From Pararhizobium polonicum (GTDB lineage Bacteria; Pseudomonadota; Alphaproteobacteria; Rhizobiales; Rhizobiaceae), in assembly GCF_001687365.1 (NCBI RefSeq), contig NZ_LGLV01000015.1, positions 157,246 to 221,245 of the forward strand: a stretch of DNA of 64,000 nt, written 5' to 3'. The position numbers were made by a program, and so were the translations under genes. The stretch's first letter is position 1. Each line of letters starts with the position of its first letter. A model generated the notes under the pieces. That model was not told the origin of the DNA, ran no database searches, and worked only from the letters and a program-made list of their open reading frames with translations. Of the stretch, positions 46,494-58,105 are shown piece by piece.

Positions 46494-46625
46494 CCTCTTC
46501 TCCCCAGCGGGGAGAAGGTGGCCCGCAGGGCCGGATGAGGGGGCGGCTGGCTCCGAAATCGCCGACGCACCCCCTCATCGCCTCGCGTACGCTCGGCACT
46601 TCTCCCCGCTGGGGAGAAGAGGGAG
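46494..46625. repeat. RIME1-like palindromic intergenic repeat
   Basis: CTTCTCCCCAGCGGGGAGAAG, GGCCCGCAGGGCC and GGATGAGGGGGCGGCTGGCTC at the left, then CACCCCCTCATCGCCTCGC and CTTCTCCCCGCTGGGGAGAAG at the right. This is the most complete copy in the window and closely matches the one at 3408. It lies between the tail-to-tail recQ and SDR genes. Confidence 0.8.
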
Positions 46626-46633
46626 AACGCCGC

Positions 46634-47404
46634 CTACATCCTGACCGTCATGCCCCCATCTACCGTCAGCACATGGCCGTTGACGAACGACGCTGCGTCG
46701 CTTGCCAGAAACAGTGCGGCGCCGGCGATCTCGTCGGGCCGGGCCCAGCGCTGGACCGGGATGCGCTGGCGCACGAAGGGCATCAGCTCCTCGTTGGCGG
46801 CCATTGCCGCGTTGGTCTCGGTGGCAAACCAGCCCGGTGCGATGGCGTTGCTGGTGATGCCGTGAGGCCCGAATTCGACGGCCATCGAGCGCATCAGCCC
46901 GGTCAGGCCCTGCTTGGCAGCGGGGTAGATGCCGTCGCCCGGCATCGCCACCTGGCCGTTGATCGAGGTGATGGCAATCAGCCGTCCGTGTTCGCGGCGC
47001 TTCATGATCGCGGCGGCGTCGCGTGACAGGGTGAGGGCGGCGATGAGGTCGGTGCGGATGAGGTCGAGAACGGCGTCGTCGTCGAACTCGGCCAGCGGCC
47101 GCCGGTCGCGGGCGCCGACATTGTTGACGAGGATATCGAGCCGCCCGTGCCTGTTCTCGATGCCGGACAGTGCAGCGCGCTGCGCCTCGCGCTCGGCGAT
47201 GTCGAAGGGCGCCGCTTCCGCGCTGCCGCCTGCCGCCGTGATCTTGCCGACGGCATCCTCCAGCGTCGCCACCGTGCGCCCGCTGACGACGACATGGGCG
47301 CCAGCGTCGGCCAGCGCCCCGGCGATCTCCAGCCCCAATCCGCGCCCGCCGCCGGTCACCAGCGCCACCCGGCCTTTCAGGGAAAATCTGTCGAATATGC
47401 TCAT
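46634..47404 (-). CDS. Short-chain dehydrogenase/reductase (gluconate 5-dehydrogenase-like)
   Basis: A 256-residue classical SDR. The cofactor motif T-G-G-G-R-G-L-G-L is at about 17-25, N-N-V-G-A in the middle, and the catalytic Ser with Y-P-A-A-K in the second half. The closing N-A-I-A-P-G-W-F-A-T-E and D-G-G-M-T-V blocks are typical of the gluconate/2-deoxy-gluconate dehydrogenase group. It oxidises or reduces a sugar acid or related alcohol in the cytoplasm. The start at 47404 is unambiguous. No operon partner is evident; the next gene is divergent 152 bases away. Confidence 0.88.
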   Translation of the reverse strand: MSIFDRFSLKGRVALVTGGGRGLGLEIAGALADAGAHVVVSGRTVATLEDAVGKITAAGGSAEAAPFDIAEREAQRAALSGIENRHGRLDILVNNVGARDRRPLAEFDDDAVLDLIRTDLIAALTLSRDAAAIMKRREHGRLIAITSINGQVAMPGDGIYPAAKQGLTGLMRSMAVEFGPHGITSNAIAPGWFATETNAAMAANEELMPFVRQRIPVQRWARPDEIAGAALFLASDAASFVNGHVLTVDGGMTVRM

Positions 47405-47556
47405 GGCGACCTCATCGCATGGAAAACAGTGTCCATCGACACCAAAATAATGGACTCAGTCAACTAGTTTTTTGCTGCACTGCCGGTCGGTTGTTGCCTT
47501 GACACTCCGCGTCCTGCGGTTAAACCGGCCGCACATATCGATTAGGAGAGGTTATT

Positions 47557-48519
47557 TTGAAGGCTGTTGCATCATTTTCGGCGTTTGTCGGCAGGACATT
47601 CGCCATCTGGGTCATTCTGTTTGCGGTTCTGGGTTTCTTTTTCCCCGATACCTTCAAGCAGATCGCTCCCTATATCGTCACGCTTCTTGCCATCATCATG
47701 TTCGGCATGGGCCTGACCATCTCGCCAGCCGATTTCCGTGAGGTGGTGCGCCGGCCGTTCGATGTTGCCATCGGCGTTCTCGCACAGTTCATCATCATGC
47801 CGCTGCTTGCCGTGCTTTTGACGATGATCATTCCCATGCCGCCGGAAGTCGCCGCCGGCGTCATCCTGGTCGGCTGCTGCCCCGGCGGCACCTCGTCGAA
47901 TGTGATGACCTATCTTTCCAAGGGCGATGTGGCGCTTTCGGTTGCCTGCACCAGTGTCACGACGCTGGCTGCGCCGCTCGTGACGCCGTTTCTCGTCTGG
48001 CTGTTTGCCAGCCAGTATCTCCCGGTCGATGGCTGGGCGATGTTCCTCAGCATCGTCAAGGTCGTGCTCGTGCCGCTGGCGCTGGGCTTTGCCCTGCAGA
48101 AACTGCTTCCCGGCCTCGTCAAGACAGCGATTCCGGCCCTGCCGCTCGTCAGCGTTGCGGGCATCGTGCTGATCGTCTCGGCCGTTGTCGGCGCCAGCAA
48201 GCCGGCGATCGCCCAGTCCGGCCTGATGATCTTTGCCGTCGTCGTGCTGCACAATGGCCTCGGTTATCTGCTGGGATATTTTGCCGCCAAGGCAAGCGGG
48301 CTGTCGCTTGCCAAGCGCAAGGCAATCGCCATCGAAGTCGGCATGCAGAACAGCGGTCTTGGCGCTGCTCTGGCCAACGCCTATTTCTCGCCGGTGGCGG
48401 CCGTTCCCAGTGCCATCTTCAGCGTCTGGCACAATATTTCCGGCGCGCTGCTCGCCAACTATTTTTCCCGCCACGTCGAAGACGACGAGCAGGCGGGAAA
48501 ACCGGCCGTCGTGAACTGA
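47557..48519 (+). CDS. Bile-acid:sodium symporter (BASS) family transporter
   Basis: A 320-residue membrane protein with about nine to ten hydrophobic segments. Family landmarks are [13 protein letters not shown] (about 48-60), [11 protein letters not shown] (about 107-117) and [10 protein letters not shown] (about 265-274), matching sodium-binding regions of ASBT and its bacterial homologues. It would import an organic anion with sodium; bacterial members carry pantoate, keto acids or glucosinolates, so no substrate is claimed. The start is a TTG with AGGAGAGG upstream. Confidence 0.88.
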   Translation: MKAVASFSAFVGRTFAIWVILFAVLGFFFPDTFKQIAPYIVTLLAIIMFGMGLTISPADFREVVRRPFDVAIGVLAQFIIMPLLAVLLTMIIPMPPEVAAGVILVGCCPGGTSSNVMTYLSKGDVALSVACTSVTTLAAPLVTPFLVWLFASQYLPVDGWAMFLSIVKVVLVPLALGFALQKLLPGLVKTAIPALPLVSVAGIVLIVSAVVGASKPAIAQSGLMIFAVVVLHNGLGYLLGYFAAKASGLSLAKRKAIAIEVGMQNSGLGAALANAYFSPVAAVPSAIFSVWHNISGALLANYFSRHVEDDEQAGKPAVVN

Positions 48520-48629
48520 TGGGAAAAGCAGGGCGGGAGGGTTTTGCTCTCTCGCCCTGTCGCTATCTTCACTGCCGGAATATGATAGGTTTTGATGACA
48601 ACCGGTAATCAGCCTGGAAAGCGGCCTTC

Positions 48630-49817
48630 ATGACGTCAGCCTTCATCAAACACCTGTCATCCGAACTCGAAGGGCTGAAGTCTTCCGGCCTCTACAAGAC
48701 CGAGCGGGTGATCGTCTCCAAGCAGGCCGGCGAGATCGAGGTCGCCTCTGGCGCCAAGGTGCTGAATTTCTGCGCCAACAACTATCTCGGCCTTGCCGAC
48801 AATGCGGAACTGGCCGAGGCCGGCAAACGGGCGCTCGACCGCTATGGCTACGGCATGGCCTCCGTCCGCTTCATCTGCGGCACGCAGGAAGAACACAAGC
48901 AGCTGGAAGCCCGCATCTCGTCCTTCCTCGGTCTGGAGGACACCATCCTCTATTCTTCCTGCTTCGATGCCAATGGCGGGCTGTTCGAGACGCTGTTGAA
49001 TGAAGAAGACGCGATCATCTCCGATGCGCTCAACCACGCCTCGATCATCGACGGCGTGCGGCTCTCCAAGGCCAAGCGTTTCCGCTATGCCAACAACGAC
49101 ATGGCCGCTCTTGAAGAGGAATTGAAGAAGGCGGAGGGCGCGCGCTTCAAGCTGATCGCCACCGATGGCGTCTTTTCCATGGACGGCATCATTGCCAATC
49201 TGCAAGGGGTGTGCGATCTCGCCGAAAAATACGGCGCCATGGTGATGGTCGATGACAGCCATGCCGTCGGTTTCGTCGGCAAACATGGCCGCGGTTCGGC
49301 GGAGTATTGCGGCGTCGAGGGCCGGGTGGACATCATCACCGGCACGCTCGGCAAGGCGCTCGGGGGGGCGTCCGGCGGTTACACCTCGGCCAAGGCGGAG
49401 GTGGTCGACTGGCTGCGCCAGCGCTCGCGCCCCTATCTGTTTTCCAACACGCTGGCCCCGGTTATCGCCGCCGCCTCGCTGAAGGTGTTCGACCTGATCG
49501 ACAGTGGCGACGCCCTGCGTTCGCGCCTTGAAGCCAACGCCAATTTGTTCCGCACCGAAATGAGCAAGCTTGGTTTCACGCTGGCCGGCGAGGGCCACCC
49601 GATCATCCCGGTGATGCTCGGCGATGCGTCGCTCGCCCAGGCTTTTGCGGCAAAAATGTTGGAAAAAGGCGTCTACGTCGTCGGCTTCGCCTTCCCGGTC
49701 GTGCCCAAGGGGCAGGCGCGTATCAGGACGCAGATGTCGGCGGCGCATAGCGAGGCGGATGTGAGGCGGGCGATCGCGGTGTTTGAGGAGGTCGGGCGGG
49801 AGCTGGGGGTGATTTGA
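48630..49817 (+). CDS. kbl: 2-amino-3-ketobutyrate CoA ligase (glycine C-acetyltransferase)
   Basis: A 395-residue PLP-dependent alpha-oxoamine synthase of standard length. Landmarks are F-C-A-N-N-Y-L-G-L (about 48-56), [15 protein letters not shown] and the Schiff-base lysine in [10 protein letters not shown]. It cleaves 2-amino-3-ketobutyrate with CoA to glycine and acetyl-CoA, the second step of threonine catabolism. tdh follows on the same strand, 261 bases later, separated by a palindromic repeat. Confidence 0.95.
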   Translation: MTSAFIKHLSSELEGLKSSGLYKTERVIVSKQAGEIEVASGAKVLNFCANNYLGLADNAELAEAGKRALDRYGYGMASVRFICGTQEEHKQLEARISSFLGLEDTILYSSCFDANGGLFETLLNEEDAIISDALNHASIIDGVRLSKAKRFRYANNDMAALEEELKKAEGARFKLIATDGVFSMDGIIANLQGVCDLAEKYGAMVMVDDSHAVGFVGKHGRGSAEYCGVEGRVDIITGTLGKALGGASGGYTSAKAEVVDWLRQRSRPYLFSNTLAPVIAAASLKVFDLIDSGDALRSRLEANANLFRTEMSKLGFTLAGEGHPIIPVMLGDASLAQAFAAKMLEKGVYVVGFAFPVVPKGQARIRTQMSAAHSEADVRRAIAVFEEVGRELGVI

Positions 49818-49837
49818 GACGGTGGTGTTGGCGTTTA

Positions 49838-50042
49838 CCCCTCACCAAGTGCGCCCAAGCGTTCGACTTCGTCTCACGCGGGCTTACTATCCTCTCCCGC
49901 AAGGGGAGAGGGAGGGTGCCACGATCACCATCCCTCACATGGGGAAAGATGGTGCAGCGGGTTTTTCCTCTCCCCTTGCGGGAGAGGATACGAAGGCCGG
50001 GTGAACGTCAGTGAACCCTTGGCCGAAGTTGGTGAGGGGTGT
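49838..50042. repeat. Palindromic intergenic repeat between kbl and tdh (RIME-like)
   Basis: Inverted pieces CCTCTCCCGCAAGGGGAGAGG (about 49892-49912) and CCTCTCCCCTTGCGGGAGAGG (about 49967-49987) face each other around a GC-rich centre, with CCCTCACCAA at the left and TTGGTGAGGGG at the right closing the outer dyad. It interrupts the kbl-tdh unit. Confidence 0.65.
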
Positions 50043-50078
50043 AACCGCCACGGCGGACGCCCAATGAGGACATAAGCA

Positions 50079-51113
50079 ATGACCAACATGATGAAAGCCC
50101 TCGTCAAATCCAGACCCGAAGTCGGCCTGTGGATGGAACATGTGTCGGTGCCCGAACCCGGCCCCAACGACGTGCTGATCAAGGTCAGGAAATCCGCCAT
50201 CTGCGGGACCGACGTGCATATCTGGAACTGGGACCAGTGGGCGCAGAAGACCATCCCGGTGCCGATGGTGGTCGGCCATGAGTTCGTCGGCGTCATCGCC
50301 GAGATCGGTTCGGCGGTGACCAAGTATCATGTCGGCGAGCGGGTTTCGGGCGAGGGGCATATCGTCTGCGGCAAGTGCCGCAATTGCCGGGCCGGCCGAG
50401 GGCATCTGTGCCGCAACACGCTTGGCGTCGGCGTCCATCGGCCCGGTTCCTTCGGCGAATATGTCTGCATTCCGGAATACAATGTCGTCGCCATCCCCGA
50501 CGAGGTGCCGGACGAGATCGCCGCCATCTTCGATCCGTTCGGCAATGCCGTGCACACGGCTTTGTCCTTCGATGTCGTCGGCGAGGATGTGCTGGTGACG
50601 GGGGCCGGCCCGATCGGCATCATGGGCGCGCTGGTCGCCAAGCGCTCAGGCGCCCGCAAGGTTGTCATCACCGATATCAATCCGGTGCGGCTGGCGCTGG
50701 CGGAAAAGATGGGCATCGATACCGTCGTCGATGCCTCCAAGGAAAACCTCTCGGATGTGATGAAGCGCATCGGCATGACCGAGGGCTTCGATGTCGGGCT
50801 GGAAATGTCGGGGGCGGCACCGGCTTTCCGCGACATGATCGACAAGATGAACAATGGCGGCAAGATCGCCATTCTCGGCATCGCGCCGACCGGCTTCGAG
50901 ATCGACTGGAACAAGGTGATCTTCAAGATGCTCAATCTCAAGGGCATCTACGGCCGCGAGATGTTCGAGACCTGGTACAAGATGATCGCCTTCGTGCAGG
51001 GCGGGCTGGATCTGTCGCCGATCATCACCCACCGCATCGGCATCGACGATTTCCGCGAGGGCTTCGAGGCGATGCGCTCGGGCAACTCCGGCAAGGTGGT
51101 GATGGACTGGTAG
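50079..51113 (+). CDS. tdh: L-threonine 3-dehydrogenase
   Basis: A 344-residue zinc-dependent medium-chain dehydrogenase. [11 protein letters not shown] (about 41-51) carries the catalytic zinc Cys and the Tdh-specific aromatic motif, G-H-E-F-V-G follows, and [15 protein letters not shown] is the structural zinc loop. The NAD motif is [10 protein letters not shown]. It oxidises threonine to 2-amino-3-ketobutyrate, the substrate of Kbl encoded upstream, so the pair forms the threonine-to-glycine route. The palindromic repeat between the two may give a separate mRNA end. Confidence 0.95.
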   Translation: MTNMMKALVKSRPEVGLWMEHVSVPEPGPNDVLIKVRKSAICGTDVHIWNWDQWAQKTIPVPMVVGHEFVGVIAEIGSAVTKYHVGERVSGEGHIVCGKCRNCRAGRGHLCRNTLGVGVHRPGSFGEYVCIPEYNVVAIPDEVPDEIAAIFDPFGNAVHTALSFDVVGEDVLVTGAGPIGIMGALVAKRSGARKVVITDINPVRLALAEKMGIDTVVDASKENLSDVMKRIGMTEGFDVGLEMSGAAPAFRDMIDKMNNGGKIAILGIAPTGFEIDWNKVIFKMLNLKGIYGREMFETWYKMIAFVQGGLDLSPIITHRIGIDDFREGFEAMRSGNSGKVVMDW

Positions 51114-51140
51114 ACAGGGAGCGGCCTTGCGCCGGCGCGT

Positions 51141-51707
51141 CTATTCCACCACTTCCTGCGGATAGACGCCCCACAGGTTTGCCTGCGCCACATGGCCGCT
51201 GGTTCGCAGGTTGCGCACCGTGGCGTGGCACCATGCGCCGCCGCAGCTGCCGATCGTCAGCAGGACACCGGGCTGCATGCGCGCCGTGACCGCCGCGTCC
51301 TGCGAGGGGCGGCTTCGCAGCTCTGCGCCGTCCTTGCGCCACGGCGCGACGATGGCGGTGCGCCGGCCCGAGAGCAGCGCCGTGTGCATCCAGCCGGTCG
51401 TCCCGTCGTGATCGCGCACCAGCCGCCAGTTGCCCCATTCCTCGAGCAGTTCCAGCGGCAGGCCGGCGGCCATGTAGACAAACCGCACGGCATGATCGGT
51501 GGAGGGGCCGACGCGCATCCGCGCCGCATCGCCCTTGAGCGACACGAAGCGCGGCAGTTTCAGGCCCGTCACCCGCCCGGTATCGCGCCCAGTCGTCCCC
51601 TTGCTTCCGTCCGGCGCACCATTCGCGGGCGCTGCCGTGGAGGGCTGTGCCATCGACGTCAAGGCGGCAAGGCACAGCGTTGCGAGAGAAGGGGCTGCCG
51701 CCCTCAT
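51141..51707 (-). CDS. Secreted SH3-domain protein
   Basis: A 188-residue protein with a signal peptide (A-T-L-C-L-A-A-L-T-S-M-A, cleavage near A-A-P-A). The mature protein contains an SH3b-like domain with R-M-R-V-G-P-S-T-D-H-A-V-R-F-V-Y (about 65-80) and a second repeat with L-R-S-R-P-S-Q-D-A-A-V-T-A-R. SH3b proteins of this sort bind peptidoglycan or act in the periplasm. The start codon overlaps the stop of the upstream IalB gene by four bases (ATGA), so the two are translationally coupled. Confidence 0.8.
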   Translation of the reverse strand: MRAAAPSLATLCLAALTSMAQPSTAAPANGAPDGSKGTTGRDTGRVTGLKLPRFVSLKGDAARMRVGPSTDHAVRFVYMAAGLPLELLEEWGNWRLVRDHDGTTGWMHTALLSGRRTAIVAPWRKDGAELRSRPSQDAAVTARMQPGVLLTIGSCGGAWCHATVRNLRTSGHVAQANLWGVYPQEVVE

Positions 51708-52198
51708 CGGCACGCCTTTGCCTGTTGCAGCGCCGCCGTCACGCCGTTCAGCGAAAAGGCATAGTGCGTGGCCGTGCCACGGCTGGAGGTGGCCTCCAGG
51801 GTGAGCGTGCTTCCGGCCTTCATGGCGGCGACGAAGGCGTTGTCGCGGTTTTCCCGGCTGACCCAGGCGACATTGCCGCGTGGCGTCATCTGGAACGCCT
51901 CGCTGCCGACCGTCGCCGTCACCTGCGATCCCGTCTTCAGGTCGTAGCCCAGCTGGGCCTGCGGCATATAGGCGTCGCCGCCCTTCGGCGCGACCAGCAG
52001 GAAGTTGCGCCCGTGGTTGACATCCGCCGGGTGCATCGTGCGCGGGACGGTCAGCGCGTAGCAGGCCGTCTTGCCGTTGTCGGTATAGGAATAGACCCCC
52101 CAATGGCCAAACGTCTTGACCATGACCGGCTGGGCCTGGGCTGGCAGGATGGTGCTGGCGAACACCAGGGCGGCGAGGATCTGTCGGTTGATGGACAT
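51704..52198 (-). CDS. Invasion-associated locus B (IalB) family secreted protein
   Basis: A 164-residue protein with a signal peptide (I-L-A-A-L-V-F-A-S-T-I-L-P-A-Q-A). The mature domain has V-K-T-F-G-H-W-G-V-Y-S-Y and a cysteine pair (T-A-C-Y-A-L and K-A-C-R), the IalB pattern named from Bartonella. In rhizobia the family is common and the function unknown. It is the first gene of the two-gene unit with the SH3 protein. GGAGACACG precedes the ATG. Confidence 0.85.
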   Translation of the reverse strand: MSINRQILAALVFASTILPAQAQPVMVKTFGHWGVYSYTDNGKTACYALTVPRTMHPADVNHGRNFLLVAPKGGDAYMPQAQLGYDLKTGSQVTATVGSEAFQMTPRGNVAWVSRENRDNAFVAAMKAGSTLTLEATSSRGTATHYAFSLNGVTAALQQAKACR

Positions 52199-52468
52199 CG
52201 TGTCTCCGTCGTTCGAGGGGGAAAAGCCTGCCGGGCAGGCGGCAACTGTGCCTATTTGAACCGGCCGAAGGTTATCAGAAGGTAAATATTCGCCCTGCGG
52301 AGCCCGCCTGCCATGGTTCCGCGGGGCCCGGGTACGGCTGCAGGCAACGGCGCAACCGGGCGTCGGGTCCTGCCATCACATGGTGTTCACATTTGCGTTA
52401 GGCGTCTTCCCACGCGTGCTTGCGCATGCGAAGGCGGGGGCCGTCGATGAGCAGATGAGGTATCCCGA

Positions 52469-53170
52469 TTGATTGATTCGAATGTGTCCCGCCGCGCCTT
52501 CCTTCAGGCGGGCGGCGCCTTTGCTGCGCTCGGCGTTGCCGGCTGCAGCACCACGGCGCAGCCCGTCGTCGCGCCGCCGGTTGAAGCCGAACCCGTCGCG
52601 CTTTCCAGCGCCGGCAGCGAAATGTATGCCGCGCGGCCCGACGAACTCTTCCCGCTTCCGGCGGTGCCGTATCAGAAGATCCCGGCGCAGTTTCGCCGTC
52701 AGTGGGTCGACAATCCGACCGGCGAACGGCCCGGCACGCTGGTCGTCGATACCGCCAATCATTTCCTTTATCTGACCTACGAGGACGGCAAGGCGATGCG
52801 CTACGGCGTCGGTCTTGGCCGCGCCGGGTTCGAGTGGTCGGGGCGGGGCGTCATCCAGTACAAGCGCCAGTGGCCGCGCTGGACACCGCCGGACGAGATG
52901 GTCGCACGCCGGCCCGATCTGGAGCCCTACAGCATCGCCAATGGCGGCATGGACCCGGGCCTGAACAATCCGCTCGGTGCCCGTGCGCTCTACATCTTCA
53001 AGGACGGCGTCGACACGATCTACCGCATCCACGGTTCACCGGAATGGTGGACGATCGGCAAGTCGGTATCGTCGGGCTGCGTGCGCATGGTCAATCAGGA
53101 TGTGATCGATCTCTACAACCGGGTGCCGAACCGGACCACGATCTCGGTCGTCGGCGCGTCCATGGCCTAG
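52469..53170 (+). CDS. L,D-transpeptidase (YkuD domain) lipoprotein-like protein
   Basis: A 233-residue enzyme starting with TTG (GATGAGG eight bases upstream). The N-terminus has S-R-R-A-F-L-Q-A-G-G, a twin-arginine-type signal, ending in a lipobox-like V-A-G-C. The YkuD domain (about 90-230) has the catalytic motif I-H-G-S ... S-S-G-C-V-R-M. It would form 3-3 cross-links or attach outer-membrane proteins to peptidoglycan. It is divergent from the IalB/SH3 pair, with about 270 bases of GC-rich sequence between. Confidence 0.88.
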   Translation: MIDSNVSRRAFLQAGGAFAALGVAGCSTTAQPVVAPPVEAEPVALSSAGSEMYAARPDELFPLPAVPYQKIPAQFRRQWVDNPTGERPGTLVVDTANHFLYLTYEDGKAMRYGVGLGRAGFEWSGRGVIQYKRQWPRWTPPDEMVARRPDLEPYSIANGGMDPGLNNPLGARALYIFKDGVDTIYRIHGSPEWWTIGKSVSSGCVRMVNQDVIDLYNRVPNRTTISVVGASMA

Positions 53171-53261
53171 CGGCGCTCGGCCGCATGCGGTCTTCCCAAA
53201 ACAGGTCTTGAAATCGCTTTCCGGTGTATCATCTTGCGATGAGCAGAAAGGGGAGCGTTTC

Positions 53262-53606
53262 ATGATCCATCCGGGAAGTTGCCATTGCGGCGCGATCGCC
53301 TTCGAGGTCGAGGCCGACATTCATCAGGCGATCGATTGCAATTGTTCGATGTGCCGCCGGCGCGGCGGTCTGCTGACCTTCGTGGCGCGCGACAAGCTGA
53401 CGCTGCGGACGCCGGCTTCGGCGCTGTCGACCTATGAATTCAACAAGCATGCCATCCAGCATCATTTCTGTGCCGTCTGCGGCATTGCGCCCTATGGCGA
53501 AGGGGCAGGCAAGGATGGGCCGATGGCGGCCGTCAATGTCCGCTGCCTGCCGGATGTCGATCTGGAGGCCTTGACGATCACCAAGGTCGATGGCAGGCAA
53601 TTTTGA
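53262..53606 (+). CDS. GFA-family (glutathione-dependent formaldehyde-activating-like) zinc protein
   Basis: A 114-residue protein with the zinc-binding cysteines of the GFA fold: S-C-H-C-G-A-I (7-13), C-N-C-S-M-C (about 28-33) and C-A-V-C-G (about 70-74). Most members are not formaldehyde-activating enzymes and have no proven function. The start at 53262 has GGGGAG upstream and gives the correct family length; the longer frame from 53208 is rejected. A second GFA gene lies at 62034. Confidence 0.85.
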   Translation: MIHPGSCHCGAIAFEVEADIHQAIDCNCSMCRRRGGLLTFVARDKLTLRTPASALSTYEFNKHAIQHHFCAVCGIAPYGEGAGKDGPMAAVNVRCLPDVDLEALTITKVDGRQF

Positions 53607-54072
53607 AGTGGCGCGGGGCGGGCATGGGCGACGGCTGGGTGGCGCCGGCACGCGCAGTTTCCGTCCGCCCTTGTCTTTCAGCGAACACTTCCTACATTTC
53701 GGACATGGAACTGAATCCGTGAAAGCGTACAGCTTGATTCAGCCTTTTTTGCCGATTTGAACGGTTTTTCGCCGGAAGTGCTTGACGGGACCGAAAATTG
53801 TGGGAATCACCATTTCTGATACAGAAGGTGAAATGGGTACGGCGGATACGGCCATCACGCACATGATGTCCAGATGGCCCTGCTGTCGCAGTCGGCCGGT
53901 GGAACCGCGATGACTATCGTGGTTAATCAGGAATTAAATATCATCCCTTTACGTCAGGGGTAATGATTCGCGGTGGGAGCGGTTGACGCGCCCATGGCCT
54001 TTCAGGGGATTGACCCGAAGAAGGTTTGCACCGCTCACACGTTGAATGCTGTCCAGGAAAGCGACGATATAA
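53607..54072. other. Upstream region of rpoD
   Basis: This 466-base stretch contains no credible gene. Several -35-like elements are visible (CTTGAT at 53733-53738, CTTGAC at 53781-53786) but none has a convincing -10 at 16-18 bp, so no promoter is called. The last 70 bases before rpoD are a leader without a clear Shine-Dalgarno other than CAGGAAAG. Confidence 0.35.
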
Positions 54073-56124
<2,052 letters not shown>

Positions 56125-56153
56125 GCGGCGATCACCGCAGATTGAACCGTGGG

Positions 56154-56187
56154 AACCCGGTCAGTGAAACGCTGGCCGGGTTTTTCG
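56154..56187 (+). terminator. Intrinsic terminator after rpoD
   Basis: AACCCGGTCAG (56154-56164) with CTGGCCGGGTT (56172-56182), one mismatch, loop TGAAACG, then TTT. It lies 30 bases past the rpoD stop codon. Confidence 0.85.
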
Positions 56188-56389
56188 TTGGACGCCGGTT
56201 GCATCTTGTCGAGCGGGGGGCGATGTAGTCGCTTGGCTGGGAGCAGAGCGATGGCCGGATGGATCGCTAGGAACGCGGCCAGCCGCATGCTATTGAAACG
56301 CGAGCCGGCCAGCGATGCTGGCGGCGTTTCGTCTTTTCTCCATCCCGCCGGTCACGCTCCGGTCAGTATCCGGCCGTATTTACCGACAC

Positions 56390-57589
56390 ATGCAGCAGAC
56401 ACTGAAAAAATGGCGGGGAACATTTGGCGCGGGGCTTGTCGCGTCGCTCACCCTGCATGTCGTGTTTGCCGTGATGCTGCTCTTCCGCCTGCCGCTCGAT
56501 CCGCCGCAGCCGGAGAAGGAGGAGACGGTGCAGGTCGAGATGGTGCCCGAGCCCGAGAAGAAACCCGAACCGGAAAAGAAACCTGAAGCGGAGAAAAAGC
56601 CCGAGGCCGAAAAGGAACCGGAGCAGAAACCCGAGCCTGAGAAAAAGCCCGAACCTGAGAAAAAATCGGAGCAGCAGCCGGCGGCGGCGGACGCAAAGCC
56701 GGAGGTGAAGCCAGAGGAAAAACCGGCACCGGCGGCTGAGGAAAAGCCGGCGCCGAAGGCCGAGGAAAAGCCCGAGGCCCAGGCCGAGCAGCAGCCGGCC
56801 GACAAGCCGGTCGAGGCGCAGAAGAGTGAGCCGCAGGCTTTCGAATCAGCGTCGAAAGAGGGGGGTAGTGAGGCCGGCGGCGACAGGCCGTCGGAACCGT
56901 TGCCGAACCCTACGATCGAGCCGCGTGACGACCGGGCCACGCCACCGGCCGAAAGCAAGCTGACGGACAAAGCCGAGGAGACGATCCAAAAGCCGGACGC
57001 CAAGCCTGACGAGACGCCAGAAGCGGCAAAGCCGCCCGAGGTCAACCTTCCCGAAACGGCGACGGCCAGCGCGGTGCTCAACGAAGGGGAGGCGCTGATC
57101 GAGACGGTGCCGATCCCGCAGGCAAAGCCGAAGGACGTCAGGCCCGCGGATCCGCAACAGGTCGCGTCGGCCGACAATCCGCTGGCCGACGCGCGGCCGC
57201 AACGGCCGCCATCGGAGCTGACGCAGGCACGCGAGCTCTATTCTGCCGGTGCTCTTTCCGATCCGCGTGTCCGCCAGGCGCTCGGCAAGCTGCCCAGGGA
57301 CCGGCGGATCGTGCAGATGTGCATGGTCGAGGCGCTGGAGCAGATCCGCCGCGCCCGCCCGGAGACCTTGCCGCAAGGCCTGTTTTTCGATCCGCGCAAC
57401 CGCTCACCGATTTCGGGCCAGGTGCTGAATGCGACCGGCGCTGCCTATCGCAGCGGGCGGGCGTGGTACGACATCGATTTCCGATGCACGGTCAACAAGG
57501 AGACCGATGCCATCACCGCCTTCGGCTTCGATGTCGGCGGCGCCATTCCCCAGAATCAGTGGAAGGCGCGGCGGTTTCCGGTCGATTGA
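56390..57589 (+). CDS. DUF930-domain protein with TonB-like N-terminal anchor and Pro/Glu/Lys-rich spacer
   Basis: A 399-residue protein. A short cytoplasmic start leads to one membrane segment (about 14-32), then about 100 residues rich in Pro, Glu and Lys in E-K-K-P-E-P repeats, resembling the periplasm-spanning region of TonB. A second Glu/Ala/Pro-rich part follows, and the C-terminal about 120 residues (L-T-Q-A-R-E-L-Y-S-A-G-A-L-S-D-P ... D-F-R-C-T-V-N) match my memory of DUF930. No TonB C-terminal domain is visible. The start at 56390 (M-Q-Q-T-L-K-K-W) fits the anchor. The function is unknown. Confidence 0.75.
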   Translation: MQQTLKKWRGTFGAGLVASLTLHVVFAVMLLFRLPLDPPQPEKEETVQVEMVPEPEKKPEPEKKPEAEKKPEAEKEPEQKPEPEKKPEPEKKSEQQPAAADAKPEVKPEEKPAPAAEEKPAPKAEEKPEAQAEQQPADKPVEAQKSEPQAFESASKEGGSEAGGDRPSEPLPNPTIEPRDDRATPPAESKLTDKAEETIQKPDAKPDETPEAAKPPEVNLPETATASAVLNEGEALIETVPIPQAKPKDVRPADPQQVASADNPLADARPQRPPSELTQARELYSAGALSDPRVRQALGKLPRDRRIVQMCMVEALEQIRRARPETLPQGLFFDPRNRSPISGQVLNATGAAYRSGRAWYDIDFRCTVNKETDAITAFGFDVGGAIPQNQWKARRFPVD

Positions 57590-57610
57590 GCCGTAGCGCC
57601 TCGCGGCCTG

Positions 57611-58066
57611 CTATTTGTAGAACCCTTCGCGCAGGTTGATGCCATGCTCCAGCCAGGCCTTCATGGCACAGAGCGCCCCGGTCCAGCCTTCGCAATTGCC
57701 GAAGGCGCCTTTCAGGCCGCCGGGTGTCTGGTTCCAGCCTTCCTCCGAAATCGTCACCAGCGTCCGGTCGCTGTCGACGGGGGCGAAGGTCATGGTTACG
57801 GTGGTGTCGTAACCGGCTGCTCCCGAGCCCTCGTGCGCTGCCCATTGCAGCACGATCTTCTCGTTCTTGATGACGTCGATCACCTTGACCGGAAAGGCGC
57901 CGGGAAAATCGTGGAAATCCCAGCTGACGGTGGCGCCGGTCTCCAGCCGACCCTTGGCGCCGCCGGTGGTGAAATAGCGTGACAGTTGCGCCGGGTTGAC
58001 CACCGCTTCGAAAACGTCTGCGACCGGTTTGGCGATCCGGCCTGCGACCCTGAATTTCAGTTCCAT
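57611..58066 (-). CDS. SRPBCC/AHSA1-family protein
   Basis: A 151-residue single START/Bet v1-like domain: it opens F-R-V-A-G-R-I-A-K-P-V-A-D-V-F-E-A-V, with V-T-M-T-F-A-P-V and the closing G-A-F-G-N-C-E-G-W. The family binds hydrophobic ligands, and the AHSA1 branch is often paired with ArsR regulators in bacteria. GGAGGATGG is the ribosome-binding site. It is divergent from the ArsR gene at 58124, with the dyad operator in between. Confidence 0.85.
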   Translation of the reverse strand: MELKFRVAGRIAKPVADVFEAVVNPAQLSRYFTTGGAKGRLETGATVSWDFHDFPGAFPVKVIDVIKNEKIVLQWAAHEGSGAAGYDTTVTMTFAPVDSDRTLVTISEEGWNQTPGGLKGAFGNCEGWTGALCAMKAWLEHGINLREGFYK

Positions 58067-58105
58067 GATCCATCCTCCTGTTTTCCGCTTGTTCTGACGC
58101 CTATT

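Noticed and set aside
51708..52103. N-terminal extension of the SH3 protein frame
   Set aside because: It overlaps the IalB gene in a different phase; a signal peptide and start at 51707 explain the real protein.
53733..53810. Possible heat-shock or housekeeping promoter for rpoD
   Set aside because: CTTGAT and CTTGAC elements are present but no -10 at the right distance; spacer to CCATTT is 23 bases.
56540..56680. Short tandem repeats suggesting a CRISPR or minisatellite
   Set aside because: They are in-frame codons for Pro/Glu/Lys repeats in the DUF930 protein; no spacers or regular direct repeats.
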